From contig JAQXOE010000002.1 in NCBI GenBank assembly GCA_029098505.1, positions 48,809 to 112,808 of the forward strand: a stretch of DNA of 64,000 bases. Reading direction: 5' to 3'. Position 1 is the first letter of the stretch; every line of letters starts with the position of its first letter. This DNA comes from Bacteroidales bacterium (GTDB taxonomy: Bacteria > Bacteroidota > Bacteroidia > Bacteroidales > UBA932). The notes under the pieces were generated by a model. That model saw only the letters and a program-made list of their open reading frames with translations. It ran no database searches and was not told where the DNA came from. The translations under genes were made by a program, and so were the position numbers. Below are positions 55,585-63,995 of the stretch, one piece after another.

Positions 55585-55962
55585 ATGAAAAAATTGATTG
55601 TTATGAGCCTTACATCCTGTTTGTTCTCACTGATGGGCTGCAATGCCCAGAATGCTAAATTCAAGACGCTAGGCACAGACGACTTTGCAAAAGTTATTGC
55701 CGACACCAACGTTGTTGTCCTTGACGTGAGAACTGCAGAAGAGTATCAGGCTGGACACATAGAAAGGGCCATTAACATTGATGTTCTGGAAGATGATTTC
55801 GAGCAGAAAGCCAGAGCAGAAATAGAAGAAGGCAAGACTGTCGCATTGTATTGCCGCAGCGGAAACAGAAGCAAAAAGGCTGCTGCCATGCTATCAGAGA
55901 AATACAAAGTCATTGAACTCGGCACAGGCTACAATGGCTGGGTGGCCGCAAATGGCAAATAA
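55585..55962 (+). CDS. Rhodanese-like lipoprotein
   Basis: A 125-residue protein with a lipoprotein signal peptide (lipobox LMGC) and a single rhodanese domain. The active-site loop is CRSGNRS (near residue 93), and VVLDVRTAEEYQAGHI is the CDC25-like lead-in. Periplasmic or membrane-anchored rhodaneses transfer sulfane sulfur or handle thiols. ATGs at 55576 and 55585 are both possible; the second starts directly at the basic signal-peptide head MKKL. It is followed by rubredoxin after 33 bases, which fits a shared redox role. Confidence 0.88.
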   Translation: MKKLIVMSLTSCLFSLMGCNAQNAKFKTLGTDDFAKVIADTNVVVLDVRTAEEYQAGHIERAINIDVLEDDFEQKARAEIEEGKTVALYCRSGNRSKKAAAMLSEKYKVIELGTGYNGWVAANGK

Positions 55963-55995
55963 ATAGATTTGCAATAATTTAAAACAGAAAGAGTT

Positions 55996-56154
55996 ATGAA
56001 AAAGTATGTTTGTGACTTATGCGCTTGGGAGTATGATCCGGAAGTAGGTGTCCCAGAGGCAGGAATCGCACCCGGAACGAAGTGGGAAGATGTACCTGAG
56101 GATTTCGTATGTCCTCTGTGCGGAGCTGGAAAGGATCAGTTCTCTGAAGCATAA
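55996..56154 (+). CDS. rubR: Rubredoxin
   Basis: A 52-residue protein with the two iron-binding CxxC pairs, [13 protein letters not shown] at the N-terminus and [13 protein letters not shown] at the C-terminus, and the [20 protein letters not shown] loop (given in part). This is a complete classical rubredoxin. It probably donates electrons to the rubrerythrin encoded 0.6 kb away on the other strand, and lies between rhodanese and the ZIP transporter gene. Confidence 0.93.
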   Translation: MKKYVCDLCAWEYDPEVGVPEAGIAPGTKWEDVPEDFVCPLCGAGKDQFSEA

Positions 56155-56160
56155 AAAGCC

Positions 56161-56186
56161 AGGCCAGGGGATAAAGGCCCTGGCCT
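56161..56186 (+). terminator. Hairpin after rubredoxin
   Basis: AGGCCAGGG (56161-56169) pairs perfectly with CCCTGGCCT (56178-56186). The following sequence TATCGTT has few U residues, so termination may be partial and the ZIP gene may be read through. It ends 7 bases before the ZIP ATG. Confidence 0.5.
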
Positions 56187-56193
56187 TATCGTT

Positions 56194-56946
56194 ATGACGC
56201 AGGTTTGGATTAGCGCTGCAGGTTTGGCGCTTTCTACTGTAATCGGCTCCATACTGGGCTTTTTCGTCAAGGAACTTCCCCACAAATGGAATGACGCTGT
56301 CCTTGGATACTGCGCCGGTGTGATGCTTGCAGCTGCAACCATAGGCTTGATACTACCAGCCGCCGATGCGGTGGGAGTCGGAAAATGGTGGATAATTATT
56401 ATTGGAGAGCTGCTTGGTGTTGCACTCCTTTATTGCCTTGACCTGTTTACTCCCCATTTGCACAAACTCACCGGACTGGACAGTGAAGAGCATAGGAACA
56501 ATGCATCCTTGAACCATATTCTGCTCTTCGTCATGGCCATTGCCCTGCACAAACTGCCGGAAGGAATCGCTGCAGGCGTGGGTTTCAATGCAGCTGAAAG
56601 CTCAGCTGCCTGGGCTGTTACGGTCGGTATTGCCATTCAGAACATACCGGAAGGGATGGTCGTAATCGCACCTCTGCTGATTGCGGGCGTAAGCACTGCG
56701 AGGACCTTCATCATTGCCCTAGCAATCGCGATGCTGGAGATAGTCGGAGTTTTCATCGGCTACGGCATTGGCGCAATCTCGGAGTTTATGCTGCCTGTGA
56801 TGCTGGCGATGGCGGGAGGAGCGATGCTCTACGTGGTCAGCGATGAAATGATTCCGGAGACTCACGCTCACGGATACGAAAAGATTGCCACTTTCGCACT
56901 GATACTGGGATTCACTACCCTTAGTATTCTCGATATGGCATTTTGA
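56194..56946 (+). CDS. ZIP family divalent metal transporter
   Basis: A 250-residue membrane protein with about eight transmembrane segments. The ZIP hallmarks are in the central helices: HKLPEGIAAGVGFNAAE and the matching AIQNIPEGMVVIAPL; a third element is SDEMIPETHAHGYEK. GufA/ZupT-like ZIP proteins take up zinc, iron or manganese. A histidine in TPHLHKL lies in the loop before. It follows rubredoxin after 39 bases and ends in a bidirectional terminator. Confidence 0.9.
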   Translation: MTQVWISAAGLALSTVIGSILGFFVKELPHKWNDAVLGYCAGVMLAAATIGLILPAADAVGVGKWWIIIIGELLGVALLYCLDLFTPHLHKLTGLDSEEHRNNASLNHILLFVMAIALHKLPEGIAAGVGFNAAESSAAWAVTVGIAIQNIPEGMVVIAPLLIAGVSTARTFIIALAIAMLEIVGVFIGYGIGAISEFMLPVMLAMAGGAMLYVVSDEMIPETHAHGYEKIATFALILGFTTLSILDMAF

Positions 56947-56950
56947 TTTG

Positions 56951-57000
56951 ACGACTGCGGAGCTGGTCTGTTTCAAACCCCCACTCCGTAGTCGTGTTTT
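56951..57000. terminator. Terminator after the ZIP gene
   Basis: ACGACTGCGGAG (56951-56962) pairs with 56984-56995 over 12 bp with one G-U; GTTTTATTTC follows on the plus strand. It overlaps the last codons of the Lrp remnant on the minus strand, so it serves both directions. Confidence 0.7.
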
Positions 57001-57260
57001 ATTTCTTCCATTACAAAAGTACTTTCCATAGAATCGATGTTCTCGTGACGGCCTACGACTTCCAGAAGGAGTTTTTGATATGATCTCATATCCGGGACCT
57101 GGACCCTCAACAGATAGTCGAAACTGCCCGAGATATTGTAACACTCGGTCACTTCGGGCACTTTCTTTATCATATCGGTAAAGGCATTCGCGTACTCGCT
57201 GTTGATGCGGCGCAGTTTGATGCTGCAGAATACCGCGAAATACTGATGCTTGTCAGGACT
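56973..57260 (-). pseudogene. Lrp/AsnC regulator remnant: C-terminal ligand-binding (RAM) domain only
   Basis: The frame encodes 95 residues matching the C-terminal half of an Lrp/AsnC regulator: SPDKHQYFAVFCSIKL, then EVTECYNISGSFDYLLRV and STFVMEEIKHDYG. The helix-turn-helix half is missing. The frame begins immediately after the tandem stop TGATGA that ends the TonB-dependent receptor gene, with no start codon until an ATG at 57173 inside the domain (which would leave 66 residues and lose the first strand and helix). It is best read as a regulator cut off by a recombination or deletion at about 57260. A stand-alone RAM protein or an assembly join are alternatives. Confidence 0.65.
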
Positions 57261-57263
57261 TCA

Positions 57264-59576
57264 TCAGTATTTCAAACTGATGCCGAAATGCAAGGTACGG
57301 GGGAGCGAAGGACCATAAATGTATGCAGAATCCCGGAGTTCCCCCTTATCAAAATCTTTTTGATAGGCGTTGAACATATTCTTGACACCTGCACTCAGAT
57401 TCATTCTGCAGGAACCCAGAATATTGAAACCATAAGAGAACTTAACTCCAAGGTCCCAAAAAGAAGGCGTCAGGACAGCCACATCGACGTCCGTACCGCT
57501 GCCCTCCATATGTTGCACAAGCATTGGTCCGGTATAAGTGCCTGACAAGTCAATATCAAAGTCTTTGAAAGGGCTGTAGCAAGCCAAGAGGTAAGCATAG
57601 CGTCCGGGTGAACGGAACATTTCCGCACTCGGCTCAACTTCGGGGTCATTGCTCCATTGCTGCGGCTCATCGAAGAGACTTCTTTGGAGAGTGATTCCCG
57701 CCTGCACGCTGAAATCATTGCCTATCCCCATTTTTCCTTCAAGAGTGGTTCCATAGACCTTAGCTCCAGGGCCATTGTACCTTTCCATCACACTGCTCAT
57801 TCCTCCGTCCATAGTTTCACCCGTCTGTCTAAGAGAGTAGCTGTCTTCAAGCAGAGTGCAGAACAATTCGCCCATTAAATTGATATTGAGTCTTCCTATT
57901 CTGTGATACCAGTCACCGGAAAGGCTGAAGGAGTGTGATTTTTCTTCCTTCAATCCATCTGCAAGCCTGATACGGATGCGCTCCCCTCCCGCAACGGAAA
58001 CGTGAAGATCCTCATCAAAGGCTTGAGGTGCGCGAAAACCACCGGCATAGATGGCACGGAAACTGAGATCACGGAAAGGGCTGAATCTCAGATTGACTCT
58101 TGGCGAAAATATAGGCGCTGATATCAAGCTGTGCTTGTCCATTCGGGCTCCAGCCAAGAGGCTCCAATGCTCAGTTTTCCACTCATTCTGAAGATAAGCG
58201 CCGAATATATTTACCGTCTGTTCGGTTTCGTGGTCATAGCCTAGAGATACATCGTAGAGCCTGTCATAGTTATGTTCAAGACCCATAGTCAATTGGGCTG
58301 GAAGGAAGAATAAGCGGTCAAATTTATAAGAATATTGAGCACCGGCAACTGCTGTCAAATCAAGAGTCCTGCCATATGCATTGGGGTCCATTCCCGAGCC
58401 GTAATAACTGTTTCTTTTGATATGCTGGGCAGACAGATAGCTGCTCCAGTTATGTTTTCCGTCGGCACTTTGTCCATCATAACTGATAGATCCGCTGTTG
58501 TTTGTATGTTCCGTCTGTTCTGCTATGAGAGCCTCGTGGGCTGGCCTGTCCAGACGGTCACCTCCACGCCTGAATTCATTAACCGTATGGTACTCGAAAT
58601 TCAGTTTGGAGTAAGGACTGATACGCAAGTAGCCCCTCGCTCCCAAGGTGGTAGAATTAAGAGTGGGAATATCCGTAAAACCGTCAGAATCAGCATCATA
58701 TCCATCTCTTGAACGTTTCTGGCCCATAATGCTGATTCCAGCCCTGCCATCATCGCTCACACTAGTCGCATTGAAGCCGGTATTGTTGTCTTTGCTCTTT
58801 CCGATTCCTATGAAACTCAAATTGTTGCTAAGTTCTGCTCCTGACCTCAAAGCCTCCTTTGTAATGATATTGATGGTTCCACCTATGGCCGATGCCCCGA
58901 AAAGTGCCGAACCTCCGCCTCTTACCACCTCTACCCTCTCAATCATCCCAGCAGGAATCTGTTCCAGCCCATATACTCCTGCAAGGGCTGAGAAGATAGG
59001 TCTGGAGTCAATCAGGATTTGGGTATAGTGACCGTCAAGACCATTGATTCGCGCCTGCGTAAAACCGCAGTTCTGGCAATCATTCTCGACTCTGACACCT
59101 GGCTGGAAGGACAAGCCCTCAGCCAGAGTCGGAGAGGCCGTCGTTGCGAAAATCCTTGTATCAATGACATTGACAAGGGCAGGAGCCTCCTTGCGGGATG
59201 AGTGATTCCTTGTTGCACTTACTACGACTCCATCCAGGGACAGGTTCTCTTCCTGAAGTTCAAAATTGATTTCATAGCTCTCTCCTGCTTTCAGGTCAAG
59301 AGGGAAAGAAGCTTCTGCGTACCCTATTGCTGTAGCCACCAGTTCATATTTGCCTACTGGAAGATTACGCAACACATAATGGCCTGACAAGGAAGTTTGA
59401 GCCCCTATTTGGGTGCCTTTCAGCATTATTGTGATATATGGCAAATGTTCTCCGTTCTTTGAATCGGTCACGTGACCTGATATACTTGTATCCGTTTTGG
59501 ACTGGGCATAACTACGTCCGCTCAAGGATACGATGAGCAATACCACGATTGTGGCAATAGATATGTATTTTCTCAT
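57264..59576 (-). CDS. TonB-dependent outer-membrane receptor with CarboxypepD-like domain
   Basis: A 770-residue receptor with a signal peptide (ends near SYAQ), a CarboxypepD_reg-like beta-sandwich (about 30-110: ISGHVTDSKNGEHLPYI), a plug domain (about 120-230: RVEVVRGGGSALFGASAIGG), and a 22-strand barrel ending in an aromatic residue (GISLKY). It imports a ligand too large for porins, driven by TonB. There is no SusD gene, so it is not a standard glycan-uptake pair. The plug contains an unusual pair of cysteines (ENDCQNCGF). The small His-rich gene upstream hints at a metal or metal-chelate ligand. Two stop codons end the gene. Confidence 0.9.
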   Translation of the reverse strand: MRKYISIATIVVLLIVSLSGRSYAQSKTDTSISGHVTDSKNGEHLPYITIMLKGTQIGAQTSLSGHYVLRNLPVGKYELVATAIGYAEASFPLDLKAGESYEINFELQEENLSLDGVVVSATRNHSSRKEAPALVNVIDTRIFATTASPTLAEGLSFQPGVRVENDCQNCGFTQARINGLDGHYTQILIDSRPIFSALAGVYGLEQIPAGMIERVEVVRGGGSALFGASAIGGTINIITKEALRSGAELSNNLSFIGIGKSKDNNTGFNATSVSDDGRAGISIMGQKRSRDGYDADSDGFTDIPTLNSTTLGARGYLRISPYSKLNFEYHTVNEFRRGGDRLDRPAHEALIAEQTEHTNNSGSISYDGQSADGKHNWSSYLSAQHIKRNSYYGSGMDPNAYGRTLDLTAVAGAQYSYKFDRLFFLPAQLTMGLEHNYDRLYDVSLGYDHETEQTVNIFGAYLQNEWKTEHWSLLAGARMDKHSLISAPIFSPRVNLRFSPFRDLSFRAIYAGGFRAPQAFDEDLHVSVAGGERIRIRLADGLKEEKSHSFSLSGDWYHRIGRLNINLMGELFCTLLEDSYSLRQTGETMDGGMSSVMERYNGPGAKVYGTTLEGKMGIGNDFSVQAGITLQRSLFDEPQQWSNDPEVEPSAEMFRSPGRYAYLLACYSPFKDFDIDLSGTYTGPMLVQHMEGSGTDVDVAVLTPSFWDLGVKFSYGFNILGSCRMNLSAGVKNMFNAYQKDFDKGELRDSAYIYGPSLPRTLHFGISLKY

Positions 59577-59676
59577 TATTGAATTGTTGCAATATCAATC
59601 GGACGGGATTGATTGTCCCGCCTCATTTAGTAAGAATGCGACTGTATCTGAAAGTCAATCAGACACTTGAATTGAA

Positions 59677-60012
59677 TTACAACAGCGAAGGAGGAGCCCT
59701 CAACCCGATTATGTGATGGGAGAAAGCCGGAATGACACCATTGTCCGGAACAACCTGGACTTCGGCGACGAGCCTAGGCTTTGGTGAGTCCGGATAATCC
59801 TGTTCCGAAGATTCGAAGATACTGTTTGAGAGAAGTTGAATGAGCTGGAACTGGCCGTCGCTATGGTTGTGCGACTTGGCACTCCACGGATGGGAATGCA
59901 CGACTCTTCCCTCAGGCCCATCGTGGACGTGAGTGAAGAGATTGGTTGATGCGAAGAAAAACGCAAACAACAGCAGCGACAGGACGCTCTGTATTTTCAG
60001 ATTCTTTCTCAA
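59677..60012 (-). CDS. His-rich small exported or membrane-anchored protein upstream of the TonB receptor
   Basis: A 111-residue protein (127 if an upstream TTG at 60060 is used). No ATG is present in the frame; TTG at 60012 gives MRKNLKIQSVL, a typical signal-peptide start, and is preferred. After the hydrophobic stretch the mature part carries HVHDG, VVHSHPWSAKSHNHSDG and SHHI, an array of His residues suited to zinc, copper or nickel binding. The rest is low-complexity and I do not recognise the family. The 100-base gap to the receptor gene suggests a shared transcript and a metal-related role. Confidence 0.6.
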   Translation of the reverse strand: MRKNLKIQSVLSLLLFAFFFASTNLFTHVHDGPEGRVVHSHPWSAKSHNHSDGQFQLIQLLSNSIFESSEQDYPDSPKPRLVAEVQVVPDNGVIPAFSHHIIGLRAPPSLL

Positions 60013-60078
60013 AGCACAGCAAAGAAAGAAAATAAAATAATATTTTCCAAAGCGCTTCAATTTATAAATCGATTTTAC

Positions 60079-60086
60079 TATTATTG
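60079..60086 (+). promoter_or_regulatory. -7-like element for the amylase gene
   Basis: TATTATTG, one mismatch to TAnnTTTG, 48 bases before the amylase ATG at 60135. No -33 TTG at the usual distance. Confidence 0.35.
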
Positions 60087-60134
60087 CAGACCCACATATA
60101 TCCTGTTTTATCCGAGTAAAAAAAACACTGAATT

Positions 60135-61577
60135 ATGAGAAAACATATCACTTGCCTGTTCGCAGCCCTGATTTCCCTATCTGCCTTTGCACAACAGAGT
60201 GTAGCTCCTGACAATTTCAACAAAACGCCCGAGCATGGCAACGAACGGATTATTCTTCAAGCCTGGTGCTGGTCTTTCAATACCATTAAGGAGAATCTTC
60301 CTCTTATCGCCGAAGCCGGATTCAATACTGTCCAGACTCCCCCGGCCCAGCTTTGCGTGACCCAGACCAAGGGCGACAAAGGCGGAGGAAACCAGCTGTA
60401 CGGTCACGGGAGGTGGTACTATCATTACCAGCCAACTGACTGGACCATCGGCAATTACCAGGTAGGTACGAAGGAAGACCTGATAGCTCTCTGCGATGAG
60501 GCGGAGAAATACGGCATCAAAATTATCGTGGATGTCCTTCCAAATCACACGGCAATCGATGACACCCGCGTGGAAGACACGCTCGATGAGGCCGTCGGCG
60601 GTCACGAGAATCTGTATCACGCAAATGGTTTCAACGAAATCCAGGACTACAACGACCGTCTCCAATGCACCACGGGACAGATGGGAGGACTTCCTGACGT
60701 CAATACGGAAAACCCTGATTTCCAGCACTATTATATGAGCTATGTCAATGAGCTCATCGCCTGTGGAGTACGCGGATTCAGATATGACACAGCCAAGCAC
60801 ATCGGTCTCAAGTCCGATCCTGTCGACCCTGCATCCGGAGAGAATGACTTCTGGGATGTCGCCCTCGGCAAGAAAGCAGTGAAAGGACTCAGTCTCACCA
60901 TCCCAGAAGACGGCCTGTTTATATACGGAGAGGTTCTTCAGGACAAGAATGTCAAAGAGGAAGAGTACGGAGCGCTTATGGACCTCACCGCCAGCAGCTA
61001 TGGCTATGTATTGCGCAATATCCTGAACGCGCAAAATTGGAGTGCTGACAATTGGGACAACTGGTGCCATAGCCAGCATCCTTCGCATCTCGTGACCTGG
61101 GTTGAAAGCCACGACACCTATTGCAACGACCACGAATCAGCCGGCATAAGCTGCGACAAAATCCGCCAGGGCTGGGCCTTCCTTACAGCCCGGCGATACG
61201 GCCAGCCACTGTTCTACTCCCGCCCGAACGGAAGCTCGCCGGACAATGTATGGGGTGACAATATTGTCGGAGCCCGCGGCAATGACGAGTTCTTCCATCC
61301 GGAAGTGGCCGCAGCCAACCATTTCAGAAAGGCAATGATCGACCAGGACGAAAAGATTAGCTTCAATGAGGACAAGACTATAGTCGCAGTCAACAGGGGA
61401 CGCAAGGGAGCAATGATTGTAAACATCACTGACGAGGAAATCACTACCACCCTGCCGACCACCCTGCCCGACGGAAAGTACGTCGATGCAGTTCACGGCA
61501 CACAATTCAGGGTCAAGAAAGGAAAAATCACCGGAACTTTCGCCCCGGTGACTTCATATGCCCTGTATGTGAAGTAA
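60135..61577 (+). CDS. Secreted alpha-amylase, GH13 family
   Basis: A 480-residue glycoside hydrolase with a signal peptide (ends near AFAQ). GH13 conserved regions are in order: DVLPNH (region I), GFRYDTAKH with the catalytic Asp (region II), IYGEVL with the acid/base Glu (region III) and ESHDTY (region IV). The small C-terminal beta-domain (about 400-478) completes the fold. It hydrolyses alpha-1,4-glucans in the periplasm or outside the cell. It converges on the GH31 gene. Confidence 0.92.
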   Translation: MRKHITCLFAALISLSAFAQQSVAPDNFNKTPEHGNERIILQAWCWSFNTIKENLPLIAEAGFNTVQTPPAQLCVTQTKGDKGGGNQLYGHGRWYYHYQPTDWTIGNYQVGTKEDLIALCDEAEKYGIKIIVDVLPNHTAIDDTRVEDTLDEAVGGHENLYHANGFNEIQDYNDRLQCTTGQMGGLPDVNTENPDFQHYYMSYVNELIACGVRGFRYDTAKHIGLKSDPVDPASGENDFWDVALGKKAVKGLSLTIPEDGLFIYGEVLQDKNVKEEEYGALMDLTASSYGYVLRNILNAQNWSADNWDNWCHSQHPSHLVTWVESHDTYCNDHESAGISCDKIRQGWAFLTARRYGQPLFYSRPNGSSPDNVWGDNIVGARGNDEFFHPEVAAANHFRKAMIDQDEKISFNEDKTIVAVNRGRKGAMIVNITDEEITTTLPTTLPDGKYVDAVHGTQFRVKKGKITGTFAPVTSYALYVK

Positions 61578-61592
61578 TTACTAATACTTCAC
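61569..61592. terminator. Short palindrome spanning both stop codons of the amylase and GH31 genes
   Basis: GTGAAGTA (61569-61576) pairs with TACTTCAC (61585-61592). It covers the ends of both convergent genes; no U-tract, so a weak bidirectional terminator at most. Confidence 0.35.
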
Positions 61593-63803
61593 GTCATACT
61601 GCTTGCTCCAATCAATTTCGGAAGTTGATTGAGCAACAGGGACGTGAGGTATGACAGCACCCTTCTTCACGAGTATTACACAAGGGATATCCCCTGCCTC
61701 AATTCTGTTCCAACCCGCCTTGTATACCTTCTTGGTCTGATAATCCACCCACTTTCCTTCAGGAAGGTATACATTCCTTGAGGTAGTCTCTTCAAAAAGA
61801 GGAGCGACAAGAATGTCGGAGCCGAAAAGATACTCATCATCCAATGTCCATACACAAGGATCTTCAGGGTACTCAATCAAAAGGGCTCTCAGCATAGGCA
61901 ATCCCTTTGAGACACAGTCTTCAGCCTGCTTGATAATATAAGGCATCAGCTTATACTTCAATTCGGCAGATGCCCTGAATGCATCTGTAAAGCTCTCATT
62001 GTAGAGCCAAGGTTCAGTCGGAGGAGCACCGTGAGTACGGGTATGGGAAGTCAGGAATCCAAATGGAAGCCATCTGCGATAAAGTCCTTCAGGAGCACTC
62101 TGGACAAATCCGCCTATATCATGACTCCAGAAGGCAAAACCGCTCAGTCCGAAAGACAGTCCGCAACGGAGGGTGGCCTGCATACCCACATCAGTATTTG
62201 AAGCATCACCTCCCCAGTGAAGCGGGTATCTTTGAGAACCTGCCCACGCACTTCTCGACCACATAATTCTCTGCCCATTGGTCTTCTTGGTTATATCAGA
62301 CAAGGCTTTGTTATATCTGAGAGGATAAAGATTATGTTCGTAAAGTCCACTCTTTCCTGATGCATAGTATCCCATCAACGGCGCTCCTTCACCAAAATCA
62401 CCTTTAATGGCACTTACACCGATTTTAAGCAAGCCCTCAATCTTGTCCTGATACCATTGAACGGTCTGCGGATTTGAGAAATCAAGGACAACATCCTCAA
62501 ATGGAAGACCGCCTTTTTGGTTCTTTACATAAAGTCCCTTGTCAATAAGTTCTTTGTAGTACTTGTTATGAGGTGTAAAGTACGGTAGCTGCCAGAGACA
62601 AATATGGAATCCATCCTTGGAAAGATCGTCCATCATCTTCGAGGCGTCGCTGAAACGGCTCGGTGCAAACTCATAGTCACACTCCCAGTCAGTTTCAAAC
62701 CATCCGGTATCAATATGGATTACATCTGAAGGGATATGATGACTTCGCAGATTGGCGGCGACATCATATACCTCATCCTGCTCGAAATATGTTATTCGGC
62801 TCATCCAGGTTCCGAAACTCCATACAGGAGGCATCTCAGCTTTTCCGGTAAGGTCTGTATAGGCATCCAGAATCTCCTTCGGAGTACCAAGGAAAATAAA
62901 GAAGTCCATAGTTTCATCCTCCATAAACAGCTTCATCGCAGGGGCGTGAGTATTGCCGAAATCACAAGTTACAGGAGCCGAAGTATGCATAAACACTCCA
63001 TAACCGCGGTTGCTGAAGAAGAATGGAATAGGCTTGTACATATCAGGAGTTTCCGGACTCTGCGGATCAGTAACAAAGAGATTGAGTTTCTGGCCGACCT
63101 TATTGATGGAAGTTGAAGACTCTCCACACCCCACTATTCTCTCATTCGCATGCAGAGCAAAAACAGGATTGATGCTTCTTCGATTGTCAGAAGCCCTTCT
63201 TATAAACTGGAAAGGATGAGTCGGAACCTGGGTAGAATCATTGTCGGAAAGAGTTCTGGTATCCGTAAGTTCCCGTCCGTCTCTATCATAGATAACAATA
63301 CGGAAAGGATTCTCGTCGAGAGCAACAGAGCCGTGTTCTCCGGTCCATCGGTGCTCACTGCCTGTTTTGGAGTACTTCCAAGAAGTACCAACCGATGGCT
63401 GTCCCTCAGCAAGCATCAGTGAATTCTCCTGCTCCGGTATTACGACAGGAGATGTATATATCCTTACTCGTACAGTTCGAGGGCCCACGAAATCTATCTT
63501 GAAAGGGAGCGTTGGGTCATTGTCATACTCCGTGCCCGGGAAATCAAGCATCTCCAGAGGTCGCATCGCTGTTGTTGTAGTATTGAATGCCTGACGGGAG
63601 AAGAGACTGTAGCGTTTCCAGTTGATATGACCTGATGCATCGGCAGGATTGACGTCAGATAAAGCGTCCGCAAAGAAATAATTATGGGAATAATCCTCAA
63701 AATCCTTGCTTACGTCATATGTGGCGCTCTGAAGATATGGGGGCTGCGCAAAAGCAAGGGCGCAGACCAGCAGGGATACTGCAATTGAAATAATTCTTTT
63801 CAT
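61581..63803 (-). CDS. Secreted GH31 glycosidase, alpha-xylosidase/alpha-glucosidase type
   Basis: A 740-residue enzyme with a signal peptide (ends near AFAQ). Order of domains: N-terminal beta-sandwich (about 30-320), catalytic TIM barrel (about 325-610) and C-terminal beta-domains. The nucleophile is the Asp in AIKGDFGEGAP and the acid/base is the second Asp of HWGGDASNTD, as in YicI-like alpha-xylosidases. The substrate may be isoprimeverose-type xylosides or alpha-glucosides. It is convergent with the GH13 gene. Confidence 0.9.
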   Translation of the reverse strand: MKRIISIAVSLLVCALAFAQPPYLQSATYDVSKDFEDYSHNYFFADALSDVNPADASGHINWKRYSLFSRQAFNTTTTAMRPLEMLDFPGTEYDNDPTLPFKIDFVGPRTVRVRIYTSPVVIPEQENSLMLAEGQPSVGTSWKYSKTGSEHRWTGEHGSVALDENPFRIVIYDRDGRELTDTRTLSDNDSTQVPTHPFQFIRRASDNRRSINPVFALHANERIVGCGESSTSINKVGQKLNLFVTDPQSPETPDMYKPIPFFFSNRGYGVFMHTSAPVTCDFGNTHAPAMKLFMEDETMDFFIFLGTPKEILDAYTDLTGKAEMPPVWSFGTWMSRITYFEQDEVYDVAANLRSHHIPSDVIHIDTGWFETDWECDYEFAPSRFSDASKMMDDLSKDGFHICLWQLPYFTPHNKYYKELIDKGLYVKNQKGGLPFEDVVLDFSNPQTVQWYQDKIEGLLKIGVSAIKGDFGEGAPLMGYYASGKSGLYEHNLYPLRYNKALSDITKKTNGQRIMWSRSAWAGSQRYPLHWGGDASNTDVGMQATLRCGLSFGLSGFAFWSHDIGGFVQSAPEGLYRRWLPFGFLTSHTRTHGAPPTEPWLYNESFTDAFRASAELKYKLMPYIIKQAEDCVSKGLPMLRALLIEYPEDPCVWTLDDEYLFGSDILVAPLFEETTSRNVYLPEGKWVDYQTKKVYKAGWNRIEAGDIPCVILVKKGAVIPHVPVAQSTSEIDWSKQYDVKY

Positions 63804-63910
63804 ATTAGTTGAATTAGTGTCAAATTAGCTAAGAAAAGAATACTGCCTTTGCAACAATCAAGAGAGTGACTAATAAGTGATTATTGGTCGCCTTCTTCGT
63901 AGATGGATGA

Positions 63911-63995
63911 GACTCCACGGCGAGGCTGCTCGCCCCTCCGGAGTCAAAAGAGTCGGAGATTTTGCCAGATGGCAAAGTCTCCGACTTCTTTTGAC
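63911..63995. repeat. Two consecutive hairpins at the end of the window
   Basis: The first hairpin pairs GACTCC (63911-63916) with GGAGTC (63940-63945), with an inner GGCGA/TCGCC stem. The second pairs 63943-63966 with 63971-63995 (24-25 bases, two imperfections) around AGAT. They share a few bases, so the two compete. They lie upstream of the GH31 gene in a stretch (63804-64000) without a gene. The second could be a terminator of a gene beyond the window edge or a small repeat element. Confidence 0.5.

Noticed and set aside
57173..57260. Read-through fusion of the TonB receptor with the Lrp domain
   Set aside because: Two consecutive TGA codons separate them, and a receptor barrel normally ends at this aromatic residue.
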